A DNA stretch of 64,000 bases from Verrucomicrobiaceae bacterium E54 (GTDB lineage: Bacteria; Verrucomicrobiota; Verrucomicrobiia; Verrucomicrobiales; Akkermansiaceae). The notes beneath the pieces were generated by a model. The model was not told where the DNA came from. It ran no database searches and saw only the letters and a list, made by a program, of their open reading frames with translations. The stretch spans positions 1-64,000 of the forward strand of contig JAKZES010000021.1 in NCBI GenBank assembly GCA_022548915.1, given 5' to 3'. This document shows positions 56,274-64,000 of this stretch, piece by piece (position 1 is the first letter of the stretch; the number at the start of each line of letters is the position of its first letter). A program made the translations under genes and the position numbers.

Positions 56274-56972
56274 TCAGGCGGAAGGCGCGTTGTTGCGGGG
56301 GCGGCGCGGGCGGCGCTCCACTCCCTGCGGCAGGGCACCCTTGTCGGCGTCCTCCTTCTTGTTGATCCAGCATTTCACCCCGATGATCCCGTAAACGGTC
56401 CGGGCTTCGGCGAAACCGTAGTCGAGAGGGACGCGGAGCGTCTGGAGCGGCACCTTGCCCTCGCGATACCACTCGGCGCGGGCGATGTCGGCGCCACCCA
56501 GGCGGCCGCCGCAGCGGATCCGGATGCCCTCGGCGCCGAAGTCCATGGTGGTCTGCACGACCCGCTTCATGGCCCGGCGGAAGGAGATCCGGCGCTCAAG
56601 CTGGACGGCGACGTTCTCGGCGACGAGCTGGGCGTCGAGTTCCGGCTTGCGGATTTCGATGATGTCGATCTTGACGTTGCCCTCCGAGCAGAGCTGTTGG
56701 AGGTCCTTGGTCATGCGCTCGATCTCCGAACCCTTGCGGCCGATGATGAGGCCGGGGCGGGAGGTGTGGAGGGTGACGCGGACGCTGGCCCAGGCACGCT
56801 CGATCACGACCTTCGAAAGGGCGGCGAACTGCAGGCGCTCCGAGAGATACTTGCGGATTTTCAGGTCTTCGTGGAGCTTTTCGGCGTAGTCCTTGCCGGA
56901 GGCATACCACTTCGAGCGCCAGTCCTTGTTGACGGCGAGACGGAATCCGATGGGATTGACTTTTTGGCCCAT
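56274..56972 (-). CDS. rpsC: 30S ribosomal protein S3
   Basis: 232 residues. [20 protein letters not shown] begins the protein; the KH domain carries [13 protein letters not shown] and the C-terminal domain [20 protein letters not shown] and [19 protein letters not shown]. It ends with an Arg/Pro-rich tail ([11 protein letters not shown]). It shapes the mRNA entry site. Gene order rplV-rpsC-rplP is standard. Confidence 0.97.
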   Translation of the reverse strand: MGQKVNPIGFRLAVNKDWRSKWYASGKDYAEKLHEDLKIRKYLSERLQFAALSKVVIERAWASVRVTLHTSRPGLIIGRKGSEIERMTKDLQQLCSEGNVKIDIIEIRKPELDAQLVAENVAVQLERRISFRRAMKRVVQTTMDFGAEGIRIRCGGRLGGADIARAEWYREGKVPLQTLRVPLDYGFAEARTVYGIIGVKCWINKKEDADKGALPQGVERRPRRPRNNAPSA

Positions 56973-56993
56973 GATAAATCGAGGTTCGGGAAA

Positions 56994-57383
56994 TCAGGCT
57001 TCTGCCTTGGGGGAAAGGTGACGTTTCTTCGGCTTGGCTTCCTCTTCCTCCGGAGTTTCCGCGAGGGTGACGAAGATGTGACTGGTGCGCTTGAGGATCG
57101 CGCCGGCGGAGCCGCGGGCACGGGGCTTGAAGCGCTTGAAGGTGGGACCCTCGCCGATGACCGCCTCCTTGACGTAGAGACTCTCGGCGTCGAGCGCGAA
57201 GTTGTTCTCGGCGTCCGCGATGGCGGTCTTGAGGGTCTTGTTGATCAGGAACGCGGCCTTCTTCGGGGTGAAGGCGAGAATGTCCAGCGCGGCCGAGACC
57301 GGCAGGCCCTGGATCTCACGGGCAACGTCACGCGCCTTCTTCGGCGACAGGCGGACGAACTTGGTGGTGCTCTTGACTTCCAT
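56994..57383 (-). CDS. rplV: 50S ribosomal protein L22
   Basis: 129 residues. Core signatures are FVRLSPKKARDVAREIQGL, ILAFTPKKAAFLINKTLKTA and the tunnel loop GPTFKRFKPRARGSAGAILK. After TSHIFVTL the protein has an acidic then basic tail (EEEEAKPKKRHL) longer than in most bacteria. It follows the inserted coiled-coil gene after 32 bp, whereas rpsS would normally precede it. Confidence 0.96.
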   Translation of the reverse strand: MEVKSTTKFVRLSPKKARDVAREIQGLPVSAALDILAFTPKKAAFLINKTLKTAIADAENNFALDAESLYVKEAVIGEGPTFKRFKPRARGSAGAILKRTSHIFVTLAETPEEEEAKPKKRHLSPKAEA

Positions 57384-57415
57384 CAGACGGTGGGATGAGG
57401 GGTTGGGAGAAAGGC

Positions 57416-58141
57416 TTATTCGATTTCGAGAAGGGCGATGTCGCCGAGGCGCACGGGACCCTGACCGGATTCCATAGACTCGACGAAGGCACCGGAGATC
57501 CGTCGACGAACGTCGGCGATGATCGCGGTGCCGTAGGGCTGGTCGCCTCGGTGGAGGCGGTAGGTGGATCCGATCCGGACGTCCTGCTGTTCCCCGATGT
57601 TGAGAACCAGCATGCCGCTTTCCGAATCGATGCTCAGCACCTTGGCCCGACGGGGCGAAACCGAGGTTTGAGCGGTGGGGGCGGGCTTCTGCCTGAAGCC
57701 GAGAACCGAGTCAAGCTCTCGCATGGCAGTTTCGACACGAAGCCGCGAATCGGGGTCCGAAGCGAGGGCCGTGCGGAGGAATTCCGACACGGCACCGGAG
57801 AGGCGCATCGCACCGGCTTCGAGGCCGGCGATCCGCTCGTTGAGGATCTGGATGTCGGCGGTCGCCTGGATCAGGCGTTCGTCGCCGCCATCGAGAAGGT
57901 CGCGGCCAAGGGCCTCGAGGTGGCTGCGGACCTGGGCCAGATGCTCGGAAGCCTCCTTTTCGGCCCGGTTCGCTTCGGCGATCCCCTGCTCCAACACCCG
58001 GTTCTGGATACGGAGTTCGGCGAGTTCCTTCTGGAGCGCCGCCATTTCCGGGTTCACCGTCTGCCCCTGGCACACGCTCAGCGCGAACCCCAGCCCGAGA
58101 AGGGCGGCGGCAGGGCGTCGGATGGCGTGGTTGAGGGACAT
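57416..58141 (-). CDS. Exported coiled-coil protein inserted in the S10 operon (function unknown)
   Basis: 241 residues starting MSLNHAIRRPAAALLGLGFA and continuing LSVCQGQ, a Sec-type signal peptide. Residues about 30-150 are a charged heptad-like coiled coil (MAALQKELAELRIQNRVLEQ, AEANRAEKEASEHLAQVRSH). Residues about 170-241 form a beta domain with pattern AKVLSIDSESGMLVLNIGEQ and IGSTYRLHRGDQPYGTAII, ending IALLEIE. Spacing to rpsS (22 bp) and rplV (32 bp) equals that of real ribosomal genes, so it should be cotranscribed. It is not a ribosomal protein and I do not recognise a named family. An in-frame upstream extension overlapping rpsS was rejected because it lacks any domain. Confidence 0.85.
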   Translation of the reverse strand: MSLNHAIRRPAAALLGLGFALSVCQGQTVNPEMAALQKELAELRIQNRVLEQGIAEANRAEKEASEHLAQVRSHLEALGRDLLDGGDERLIQATADIQILNERIAGLEAGAMRLSGAVSEFLRTALASDPDSRLRVETAMRELDSVLGFRQKPAPTAQTSVSPRRAKVLSIDSESGMLVLNIGEQQDVRIGSTYRLHRGDQPYGTAIIADVRRRISGAFVESMESGQGPVRLGDIALLEIE

Positions 58142-58163
58142 GAGGCGGACGGGTTGCGGAGGA

Positions 58164-58433
58164 TTACTTCTTACCGATGCCGCCGTGGGCGCGGAAGATG
58201 CGCGTCGGGGCGAATTCGCCGAGCTTGTGGCCGACCATGTTCTCGGTGACATACACCGGGACGAAGGTCTTGCCGTTGTGCACGGCGAAGTTCAGGCCGA
58301 CGAAGTCGGGCGTGATCATCGACTTGCGGCTCCAGGTCTTGATCGGCTTCTTGTCGTTGGTTTCAACGGCCTTGTCGATCTTCACCAGGAGCTTCTGGTC
58401 GACGAACGGTCCTTTTTTCAGGGAACGGGACAT
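58164..58433 (-). CDS. rpsS: 30S ribosomal protein S19
   Basis: 89 residues: [60 protein letters not shown] and [12 protein letters not shown] are S19 signatures. It binds S13 and the 16S head. rplB precedes it; the next gene on the strand is the exported coiled-coil gene instead of rplV. Confidence 0.97.
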   Translation of the reverse strand: MSRSLKKGPFVDQKLLVKIDKAVETNDKKPIKTWSRKSMITPDFVGLNFAVHNGKTFVPVYVTENMVGHKLGEFAPTRIFRAHGGIGKK

Positions 58434-58454
58434 GATGCTGGGAGTCGGATGGGG

Positions 58455-59294
58455 TTAGCGCTTCTTCTTGCGGCGTTCGACGATGAACGTGTTGGTCGGC
58501 TTCTTGTGCTTGCGGGTCTTCTGGCCCTTGGCGTGACCCCACGGGGAAAGCAGGTGCTGGCGACCACCACCGGACTTCGACTTGCCCTCGCCACCACCGT
58601 TCGGGTGGTCGACGGGGTTCATGCACATGCCGCGGACGGTCGGGCGCTTGCCCTGCCAGCGGCTGCGGCCGGCCTTGCCGGAAATCTCGTTCATGTGGTC
58701 GCGGTTGCCGACCTGGCCGATGGTGCAGTAGCACTGGGAATTGAAGCGACGGATCTCGCCGGAGGGCATCTTCACCAGCGACCACTCGCCTTCGCGGTTG
58801 GAAAGGACGGCCTGCTGGCCGGCGGCGCGGGCGACCTTGCCGCCATTGCCCGGGGTGAGCTCGATGTTGTGGATTGCGGTGCCGAGCGGGACCTTGCTGA
58901 GGGGCAGGGCGTTGCCCGGCTTCGGCGCGGCCTTCTCACCGGCGATCACCTTGGCGCCGACCTTGAGACCGACCGGCGCGAGGATGTAGCTCTTCTGGCC
59001 GTCCTCATACTGGAGAAGAGCGATGCGGCAGGTGCGGTTCGGATCGTACTCGATGCCGACGACTTCGGCCGACACGTCGTGCTTGCGGCGTTTGAAGTCG
59101 ATCATCCGGTAGTGGCGCTTGTGGCCGCCGCCGATGTGACGCGTGGTGATCCGCCCCGTGTTGTTGCGGCCACCGCTCTTCTTGAGCGGGGACAGCAGCG
59201 ACTTCTCCGGCTTCTTCTTGGTGATTTCCTCGAAGGTCGGAAGCGTCTTGTAGCGCTGGGGTGGCGTGAGGGGTCTGAACTCTTTGAGAGGCAT
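58455..59294 (-). CDS. rplB: 50S ribosomal protein L2
   Basis: 279 residues: [60 protein letters not shown] and [20 protein letters not shown] are L2. It is essential for peptidyl transferase structure. The ending IVERRKKKR is unremarkable. Standard order rplW-rplB-rpsS. Confidence 0.97.
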   Translation of the reverse strand: MPLKEFRPLTPPQRYKTLPTFEEITKKKPEKSLLSPLKKSGGRNNTGRITTRHIGGGHKRHYRMIDFKRRKHDVSAEVVGIEYDPNRTCRIALLQYEDGQKSYILAPVGLKVGAKVIAGEKAAPKPGNALPLSKVPLGTAIHNIELTPGNGGKVARAAGQQAVLSNREGEWSLVKMPSGEIRRFNSQCYCTIGQVGNRDHMNEISGKAGRSRWQGKRPTVRGMCMNPVDHPNGGGEGKSKSGGGRQHLLSPWGHAKGQKTRKHKKPTNTFIVERRKKKR

Positions 59295-59338
59295 GGCTCG
59301 CTAAAGGGTTGTGCGGTTGGGCAGGTGAAAAATGTGAA

Positions 59339-59623
59339 TCAGACGAGGTCGAGGTTCTCGCCCTCCTTGAGGCGGACGATGGCCTTCTTCCAGTGGGCGG
59401 TGCGGCCTTGATCGGCCCGGCGGCGGCGTTTGGTCTTGCCGACCTGGTTGAGGGTGCGAACGGCCTCGACCTTCTTTCCGAGAAGGCCTTCGACAGCGCG
59501 CTTGATCTCAAGCTTGTTGGCCCGCGGATCAACTTCGAGGACGACCTCGTTGTTGAGTTCGTTGAGCATGGTCGCCTTCTCCGAGACGCGGACGTTCCTG
59601 ATGACTTGGTAAAGATCTTTCAT
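59339..59623 (-). CDS. rplW: 50S ribosomal protein L23
   Basis: 94 residues: MKDLYQVIRNVRVSEKATML, VLEVDPRANKLEIKRAVEGL, LLGKKVEAVRTLNQVGKTKR and KKAIVRLKEGENLDLV fit L23. It docks SRP and trigger factor at the exit site. Order rplD-rplW-rplB is conserved. Confidence 0.96.
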   Translation of the reverse strand: MKDLYQVIRNVRVSEKATMLNELNNEVVLEVDPRANKLEIKRAVEGLLGKKVEAVRTLNQVGKTKRRRRADQGRTAHWKKAIVRLKEGENLDLV

Positions 59624-59647
59624 GGTTCCGTTGGGGCTCGGGGGGGG

Positions 59648-60256
<609 letters not shown>

Positions 60257-60289
60257 GGTCGGAAATACGTTGGTGTTTCAGCTCGTGCC

Positions 60290-60934
60290 TCAGGCTGTCG
60301 GAGCCGGCTTCTTCTTGGCGGGGCGGATGGTCAGGTAGCCGTTCTTGTGGCCGGGGAGTGCTCCCGAAATGAGGATCACGTTGTCCTCGGGGCGGACGGC
60401 GACGACCTTGAGATTCTGGGTGGTGCGGCGGTCGGTGCCCATGTGGCCGGGCATCTGCTGGCCCTTCCAGACGCGGCCCGGAGTCGAACCCGCGCCGATG
60501 GCACCGGTCCGGCGGTGCATCATGGAGCCGTGGGTCTGCTTGAGACCGCCGAATCCATAGCGGCGGACCGCACCCTGGAAGCCGCGGCCCTTGGTGGTGC
60601 CGATCACGTCGACCCACTGTCCGGCGGAGAACAACTCGACGCCCGGATGCTCCTCGGGAACCTCCTCGTCGGCTCCGAAGCGGAACTCCTGAACGAGATA
60701 CTTGGCACCGGAACCGTGCTTCTTGAAGTGACCGAGGGCCGGCTGCGAGGTGCGACCTTCCTTCTTGTCGTCGTAGCCGACCTGGACGGCGTTGTAGCCG
60801 TCGCTCTCGACGGTCTTGCGCTGGATGATCGTGTTGCCGCCGACTTCGACGACCGTCACGGGAATCATCGACTGCGTCTCTTCGTCGAAGAGGCGGGTCA
60901 TTCCGAGTTTCTTACCTAGAAGTCCGAGGGACAT
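60290..60934 (-). CDS. rplC: 50S ribosomal protein L3
   Basis: 214 residues: [60 protein letters not shown] and [21 protein letters not shown] mark L3. The Gln that PrmB methylates in E. coli appears within RGFQGA. It starts the rplC-D-W-B series. Confidence 0.96.
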   Translation of the reverse strand: MSLGLLGKKLGMTRLFDEETQSMIPVTVVEVGGNTIIQRKTVESDGYNAVQVGYDDKKEGRTSQPALGHFKKHGSGAKYLVQEFRFGADEEVPEEHPGVELFSAGQWVDVIGTTKGRGFQGAVRRYGFGGLKQTHGSMMHRRTGAIGAGSTPGRVWKGQQMPGHMGTDRRTTQNLKVVAVRPEDNVILISGALPGHKNGYLTIRPAKKKPAPTA

Positions 60935-60944
60935 GGTGACTGGG

Positions 60945-60972
60945 GATTTGAGATTTCAGATTTGAGATTTCA
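60945..60972. repeat. 14-bp tandem direct repeat before rplC
   Basis: GATTTGAGATTTCA occurs twice in immediate tandem (60945-60958 and 60959-60972), in the 59-bp spacer between rpsJ and rplC. It is AT-rich against a GC-rich background. Similar TTTCAG words are in the rpsQ-rplN spacer. Confidence 0.7.
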
Positions 60973-60993
60973 GGATTGTTGCGGCGCAACTCC

Positions 60994-61302
60994 TCAGATG
61001 CGGATGGCGATGTCGACACCGGCCGGAAGGTTGAGCTTCTTGAGCTCGTCCACCGTGCGGGCGGTCGGGTCCAGGATGTCGAGCACGCGCTTGTGGGTGC
61101 GGATCTCGAACTGTTCGGCCGACTTCTTGTTGACGTGCACGGAGCGGTTCACGCTGAATTTCTCGATGCGGGTCGGAAGCGGAATCGGCCCGGCAACCTT
61201 GGCGCCGGTACGCTTGGCGGTCTCGACGATCTCCAGGGCGGAGCGATCGATCGCACGGTGGTCGAATGCCCGGAGGCGGATGCGGATCTTCTGGTTTTCC
61301 AT
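60994..61302 (-). CDS. rpsJ: 30S ribosomal protein S10
   Basis: 102 residues: [60 protein letters not shown] and [16 protein letters not shown] fit S10. It also acts as NusE in antitermination. It follows fusA after 37 bp; tuf, often placed between the two, is absent. Confidence 0.97.
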   Translation of the reverse strand: MENQKIRIRLRAFDHRAIDRSALEIVETAKRTGAKVAGPIPLPTRIEKFSVNRSVHVNKKSAEQFEIRTHKRVLDILDPTARTVDELKKLNLPAGVDIAIRI

Positions 61303-61339
61303 GACGTCGGAAGGAGTAGAGTTTGGTTGAAAGTACGAT

Positions 61340-63481
61340 TCAGCGTTCGTTGATGATTTGCTCGACGATGTTGGGCGGCACCTGCTCGAAGTGCGACGGG
61401 GTCATCGAATACGAGGCACGACCCGAGGAGAGGGTGCGGACCGCGGTGGAGTAGCCGAACATTTCCTTGAGCGGGACGGCGGCGTGGATCACGGCAAGCT
61501 TGCCCTTGGACTCCATCTCGCCGATCTGTCCGCGGCGGCGGCTCAGGTCGCCCATCACGTCGCCCTGGTAGTCGTCGGGCGTCGAAACCTCGACCCCCAT
61601 GATGGGCTCGAGCAGGACGGGCGAGGCCTTCTTGAAGGCGTCGCGCATGGCAAAGATGGCCGCCATCGTGAAGGCATTCTCGTTGGAGTCCACCTCGTGG
61701 AAGGACCCACCCAGAAGATCGACGTGAACGTCGACCACCGGATATCCGGCGACGATGCCGTTGGTCATCGCGTCCTGGATGCCCTTGATACAGGCGTTGT
61801 GAAACTCCTTGGGGATCTCGCCGCCGACGATCTGGTTGTCGATGGTGAGACCCTTGCCCTTTTCGTTCGGGCCGACGTGCAGACGGACGTGACCGTACTG
61901 ACCGCGGCCACCGGACTGCTTGACCAGCTTGCCCTCGCCACCGGCCTTGACGGTGATCGTCTCGCGGTAGGCGATCTGGGGAGCACCGGTATTGGCCTCG
62001 ACCTTGAACTCGCGACGCAGGCGGTCGACGATGATCTCGAGGTGCAGCTCGCCCATTCCCGAAATGATGGTCTGGCCGGTGTCCTCGTCGGTCTTGACCG
62101 TGAAGGTCGGGTCCTCTTCGGAAAGTCGGACGAGCGCGACGGCGAGCTTCTCCTGGTCGGCCTTGGTCTTCGGCTCGACCGCCATCGAAATCACCGGCTC
62201 GGGGAAAGTCGGCGGCTCGAGAACCACATCGTAACCGGAAGCGGCCAGAGTGTCGCCGGTCTGCACGTTCTTCAGCCCGACCATGGCGGCGATGTCGCCG
62301 GCGTAGCAGGCCTCGATGTCGGTGTGCTTGTCGGACTGGATCCGGATCAGGCGCCCCACCCTCTCGCTCTTGCGGGTGCGGGGATTGTAAACGGTGTCGC
62401 CCTTGCGGATGACACCCGAGTAAACGCGGAAAAAGACCAGCTTGCCGACGAACTTGTCGGCCCACAGCTTGAATGCCAGGGAACAGAACTTGCCGTCGTC
62501 GCCGGTCTTCACCTCGACCTTCTGCTCGGTGTCGTCCGGATTCATGCCATGGGCGGAACGGACGTCCAGCGGGCTGGGAAGGTAGTCGATGACGGCGTCG
62601 AGCAGGTACTGCACGCCCTTGTTCTTGAAGGCGGAGCCACCGGTGACCGGCACGATCTTGTTGGCGATCGTCGCCCGGCGGATGGCCGCCTTGAGGTCCG
62701 CCGCCTGAATCGGCTCCTCCATCACGAACTTCTCGCCGAGTTCGTCATCCACACCGGCGACGGTCTCGACCAATTCCTGGTAGGCCGCCTCGGCGGTCTC
62801 CTTGAGCCCGTCCTCGAGTTCCTTGACCTCGTAGGTGGAACCGAAGGTGGCATCGTCGACGTAGAGGACGGCCTTCTGGTTGACCACATCGATCTGGCCA
62901 CGGAGATTCTCCTCGGAGCCGATCGGAATGAGAACGCGCACGGCATTGACGCCGAACTTCTCCTTCACCTCCTTGAACACGCGGTCGAACTCGGCGCCGA
63001 CGCGGTCCATCTTGTTGACGAAGACGATCCGCGGAACCTCGTACTTGCTTGCCTGGCGCCAGACCGTCTCGGTCTGGGGCTGCACCCCGGCGACGCCGCA
63101 GAAGACGACGATGGCGCCGTCGAGAACCCTCAGCGAGCGCTCCACCTCGGCGGTGAAGTCGACGTGACCGGGGGTGTCGATGATGTTGATGCGCTGCTTC
63201 TCCTCCTCGAAGGCCTTGAAGACACCCTCTTCTTCACGCTGCCACCATTCGGCGGTGACGGCGGCGGAGGTGATCGTGATTCCCCGCTCGCGCTCCTGCT
63301 CCATCCAGTCGGTCGTGGCCGCACCGTCGTGCACCTCCCCGATCTTGTGGATCATCCCCGTGTAGAAGAGGATGCGCTCGGTGAGCGTGGTCTTGCCGGC
63401 ATCGATGTGCGCCGCAATCCCGATATTCCGAGTCCGCTCAAGCGGAAACGGGCGATCGGGATGGTTGACGGTGGCACTCAT
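61340..63481 (-). CDS. fusA: Elongation factor G
   Basis: 713 residues. G1 [19 protein letters not shown] near residue 25, switch [12 protein letters not shown]3 [21 protein letters not shown]4 [13 protein letters not shown] and the domain IV/V sequence [20 protein letters not shown] are present. It drives translocation with GTP. The length is normal for EF-G. Location between rpsG and rpsJ follows the str-S10 order. Confidence 0.97.
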   Translation of the reverse strand: MSATVNHPDRPFPLERTRNIGIAAHIDAGKTTLTERILFYTGMIHKIGEVHDGAATTDWMEQERERGITITSAAVTAEWWQREEEGVFKAFEEEKQRINIIDTPGHVDFTAEVERSLRVLDGAIVVFCGVAGVQPQTETVWRQASKYEVPRIVFVNKMDRVGAEFDRVFKEVKEKFGVNAVRVLIPIGSEENLRGQIDVVNQKAVLYVDDATFGSTYEVKELEDGLKETAEAAYQELVETVAGVDDELGEKFVMEEPIQAADLKAAIRRATIANKIVPVTGGSAFKNKGVQYLLDAVIDYLPSPLDVRSAHGMNPDDTEQKVEVKTGDDGKFCSLAFKLWADKFVGKLVFFRVYSGVIRKGDTVYNPRTRKSERVGRLIRIQSDKHTDIEACYAGDIAAMVGLKNVQTGDTLAASGYDVVLEPPTFPEPVISMAVEPKTKADQEKLAVALVRLSEEDPTFTVKTDEDTGQTIISGMGELHLEIIVDRLRREFKVEANTGAPQIAYRETITVKAGGEGKLVKQSGGRGQYGHVRLHVGPNEKGKGLTIDNQIVGGEIPKEFHNACIKGIQDAMTNGIVAGYPVVDVHVDLLGGSFHEVDSNENAFTMAAIFAMRDAFKKASPVLLEPIMGVEVSTPDDYQGDVMGDLSRRRGQIGEMESKGKLAVIHAAVPLKEMFGYSTAVRTLSSGRASYSMTPSHFEQVPPNIVEQIINER

Positions 63482-63516
63482 CGGAGACGGGCGGTGAAGG
63501 AATCAGCGGAAAAGGA

Positions 63517-63990
63517 TCACCAGCGGAAGTGGGCGAAGGCGCGGTTGGCCTGGGCCATCTTGTGAACGTCGTCGCGCTTGCGGACCGAGCTGCCCTGGTT
63601 GTTGGCGGCGTCCTTGATCTCGTTGGCGAGGGCGACGTGCATCGGCGTGCCCTTGCGGCTGCGGGCGTAGCCGACGATCCAGCGCAGGGCCAGGGACTCG
63701 GAACGGTCGGCAGCCACTTCGAGCGGCACCTGGTAGGTCGCACCACCCACGCGGCGGCTCTTGACCTCGACCCGCGGCTTGGCGTTCTCGATCGCGCGGG
63801 TGACGACCTCGAGGGGATCGACGGTGTCGACTCCTTCGTTGGCCTTGTCGATGGCGGCGTAGACAATGCGCTCCGCGAGGGAACGCTTGCCGTCGCGCAT
63901 CACCTTGGCGATGAGGTGGCCGACGAGGGAACTGTCGTAGCGGGAATCGCGACGATCGGGCTTGTGGAAGACTCGCTTGCGGCGGGACAT
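63517..63990 (-). CDS. rpsG: 30S ribosomal protein S7
   Basis: 157 residues: MSRRKRVFHKPDRRDSRYDS, LVGHLIAKVMRDGKRSLAERI, PRVEVKSRRVGGATYQVPLEV and ALRWIVGYARSRKGTPMHVA are S7. It nucleates the 30S head. The start is ten bases from the window edge, so rpsL is expected just upstream, outside the window. Confidence 0.97.
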   Translation of the reverse strand: MSRRKRVFHKPDRRDSRYDSSLVGHLIAKVMRDGKRSLAERIVYAAIDKANEGVDTVDPLEVVTRAIENAKPRVEVKSRRVGGATYQVPLEVAADRSESLALRWIVGYARSRKGTPMHVALANEIKDAANNQGSSVRKRDDVHKMAQANRAFAHFRW

Positions 63991-64000
63991 GATGAAATCA

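Noticed and set aside
61358-63565. 735-residue plus-strand frame opposite fusA
   Set aside because: Leu/Asp/Val-rich mirror of EF-G with no recognisable domain.

Overview
The window reads as the chromosome of a GC-rich, polysaccharide-degrading member of the Verrucomicrobiota (Verrucomicrobiaceae-like). The reasons are several exported proteins ending in a PEP-CTERM tail (VPEPS, one membrane helix, RRRR), very large secreted multidomain proteins with C-terminal modules typical of this phylum, many sugar-related regulators and sulfatase/oxidoreductase genes, weak or absent Shine-Dalgarno signals, and a complete S10/spc ribosomal operon. I found no rRNA, tRNA, CRISPR array or transposase. The assignment rests on recognised protein families; no search was run.

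Layout. 1-547: 3' end of a secreted protein. 557-7182 (minus): an addB-addA recombination nuclease followed directly by an Xre/RES toxin-antitoxin pair. 7361-11269: mechanosensitive channel, YihY membrane protein, lipoprotein hydrolase. 11532-14360: pyruvate phosphate dikinase with Lys/Ala-rich tails. 14614-15448: a two-gene DUF6036 nucleotidyltransferase cassette, flanked by an imperfect direct repeat of the ppdK 3' end and its terminator. 15821-20405: GH28-like protein and a large SGNH-hydrolase protein. 20514-36157: a glycan-utilisation region with PEP-CTERM proteins, a XylR/AraC-type regulator plus a decayed partial copy of it, secreted binding/enzyme proteins, a sodium:solute symporter and an FAD oxidoreductase. 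36289-38976: two-subunit 2-oxoacid:ferredoxin oxidoreductase. 39064-41354: ABC-2-type permease and cell-wall amidase. 41393-48856: second glycan locus (exported FAD oxidoreductase, sulfatase, three exported proteins, divergent GntR/LacI-like regulator). 48916-63990 (minus): map, secY and the spc/S10/str genes up to rpsG.

How the parts work together. The XylR-like regulator at 22988 sits among three secreted-protein genes (21167 minus, 22877 minus, 24351 plus). Each carries the same roughly 30-bp element in the same orientation, with a 12-bp dyad exactly one base upstream of a -35-like TTGC hexamer. I read this as a small regulon in which the regulator probably activates exported proteins. The locus was partly duplicated and then broken: a truncated regulator copy meets, tail to tail and through about 8 bp of shared sequence, a truncated frameshifted copy of a secreted protein.

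Other points of interest are a predicted exported coiled-coil protein embedded between rpsS and rplV in the ribosomal operon, absence of rpsN and rpmD from their usual places, tandem secreted paralogues that differ only in the C-terminal sorting region, and structured GCTTCCAGC repeats next to ppdK.
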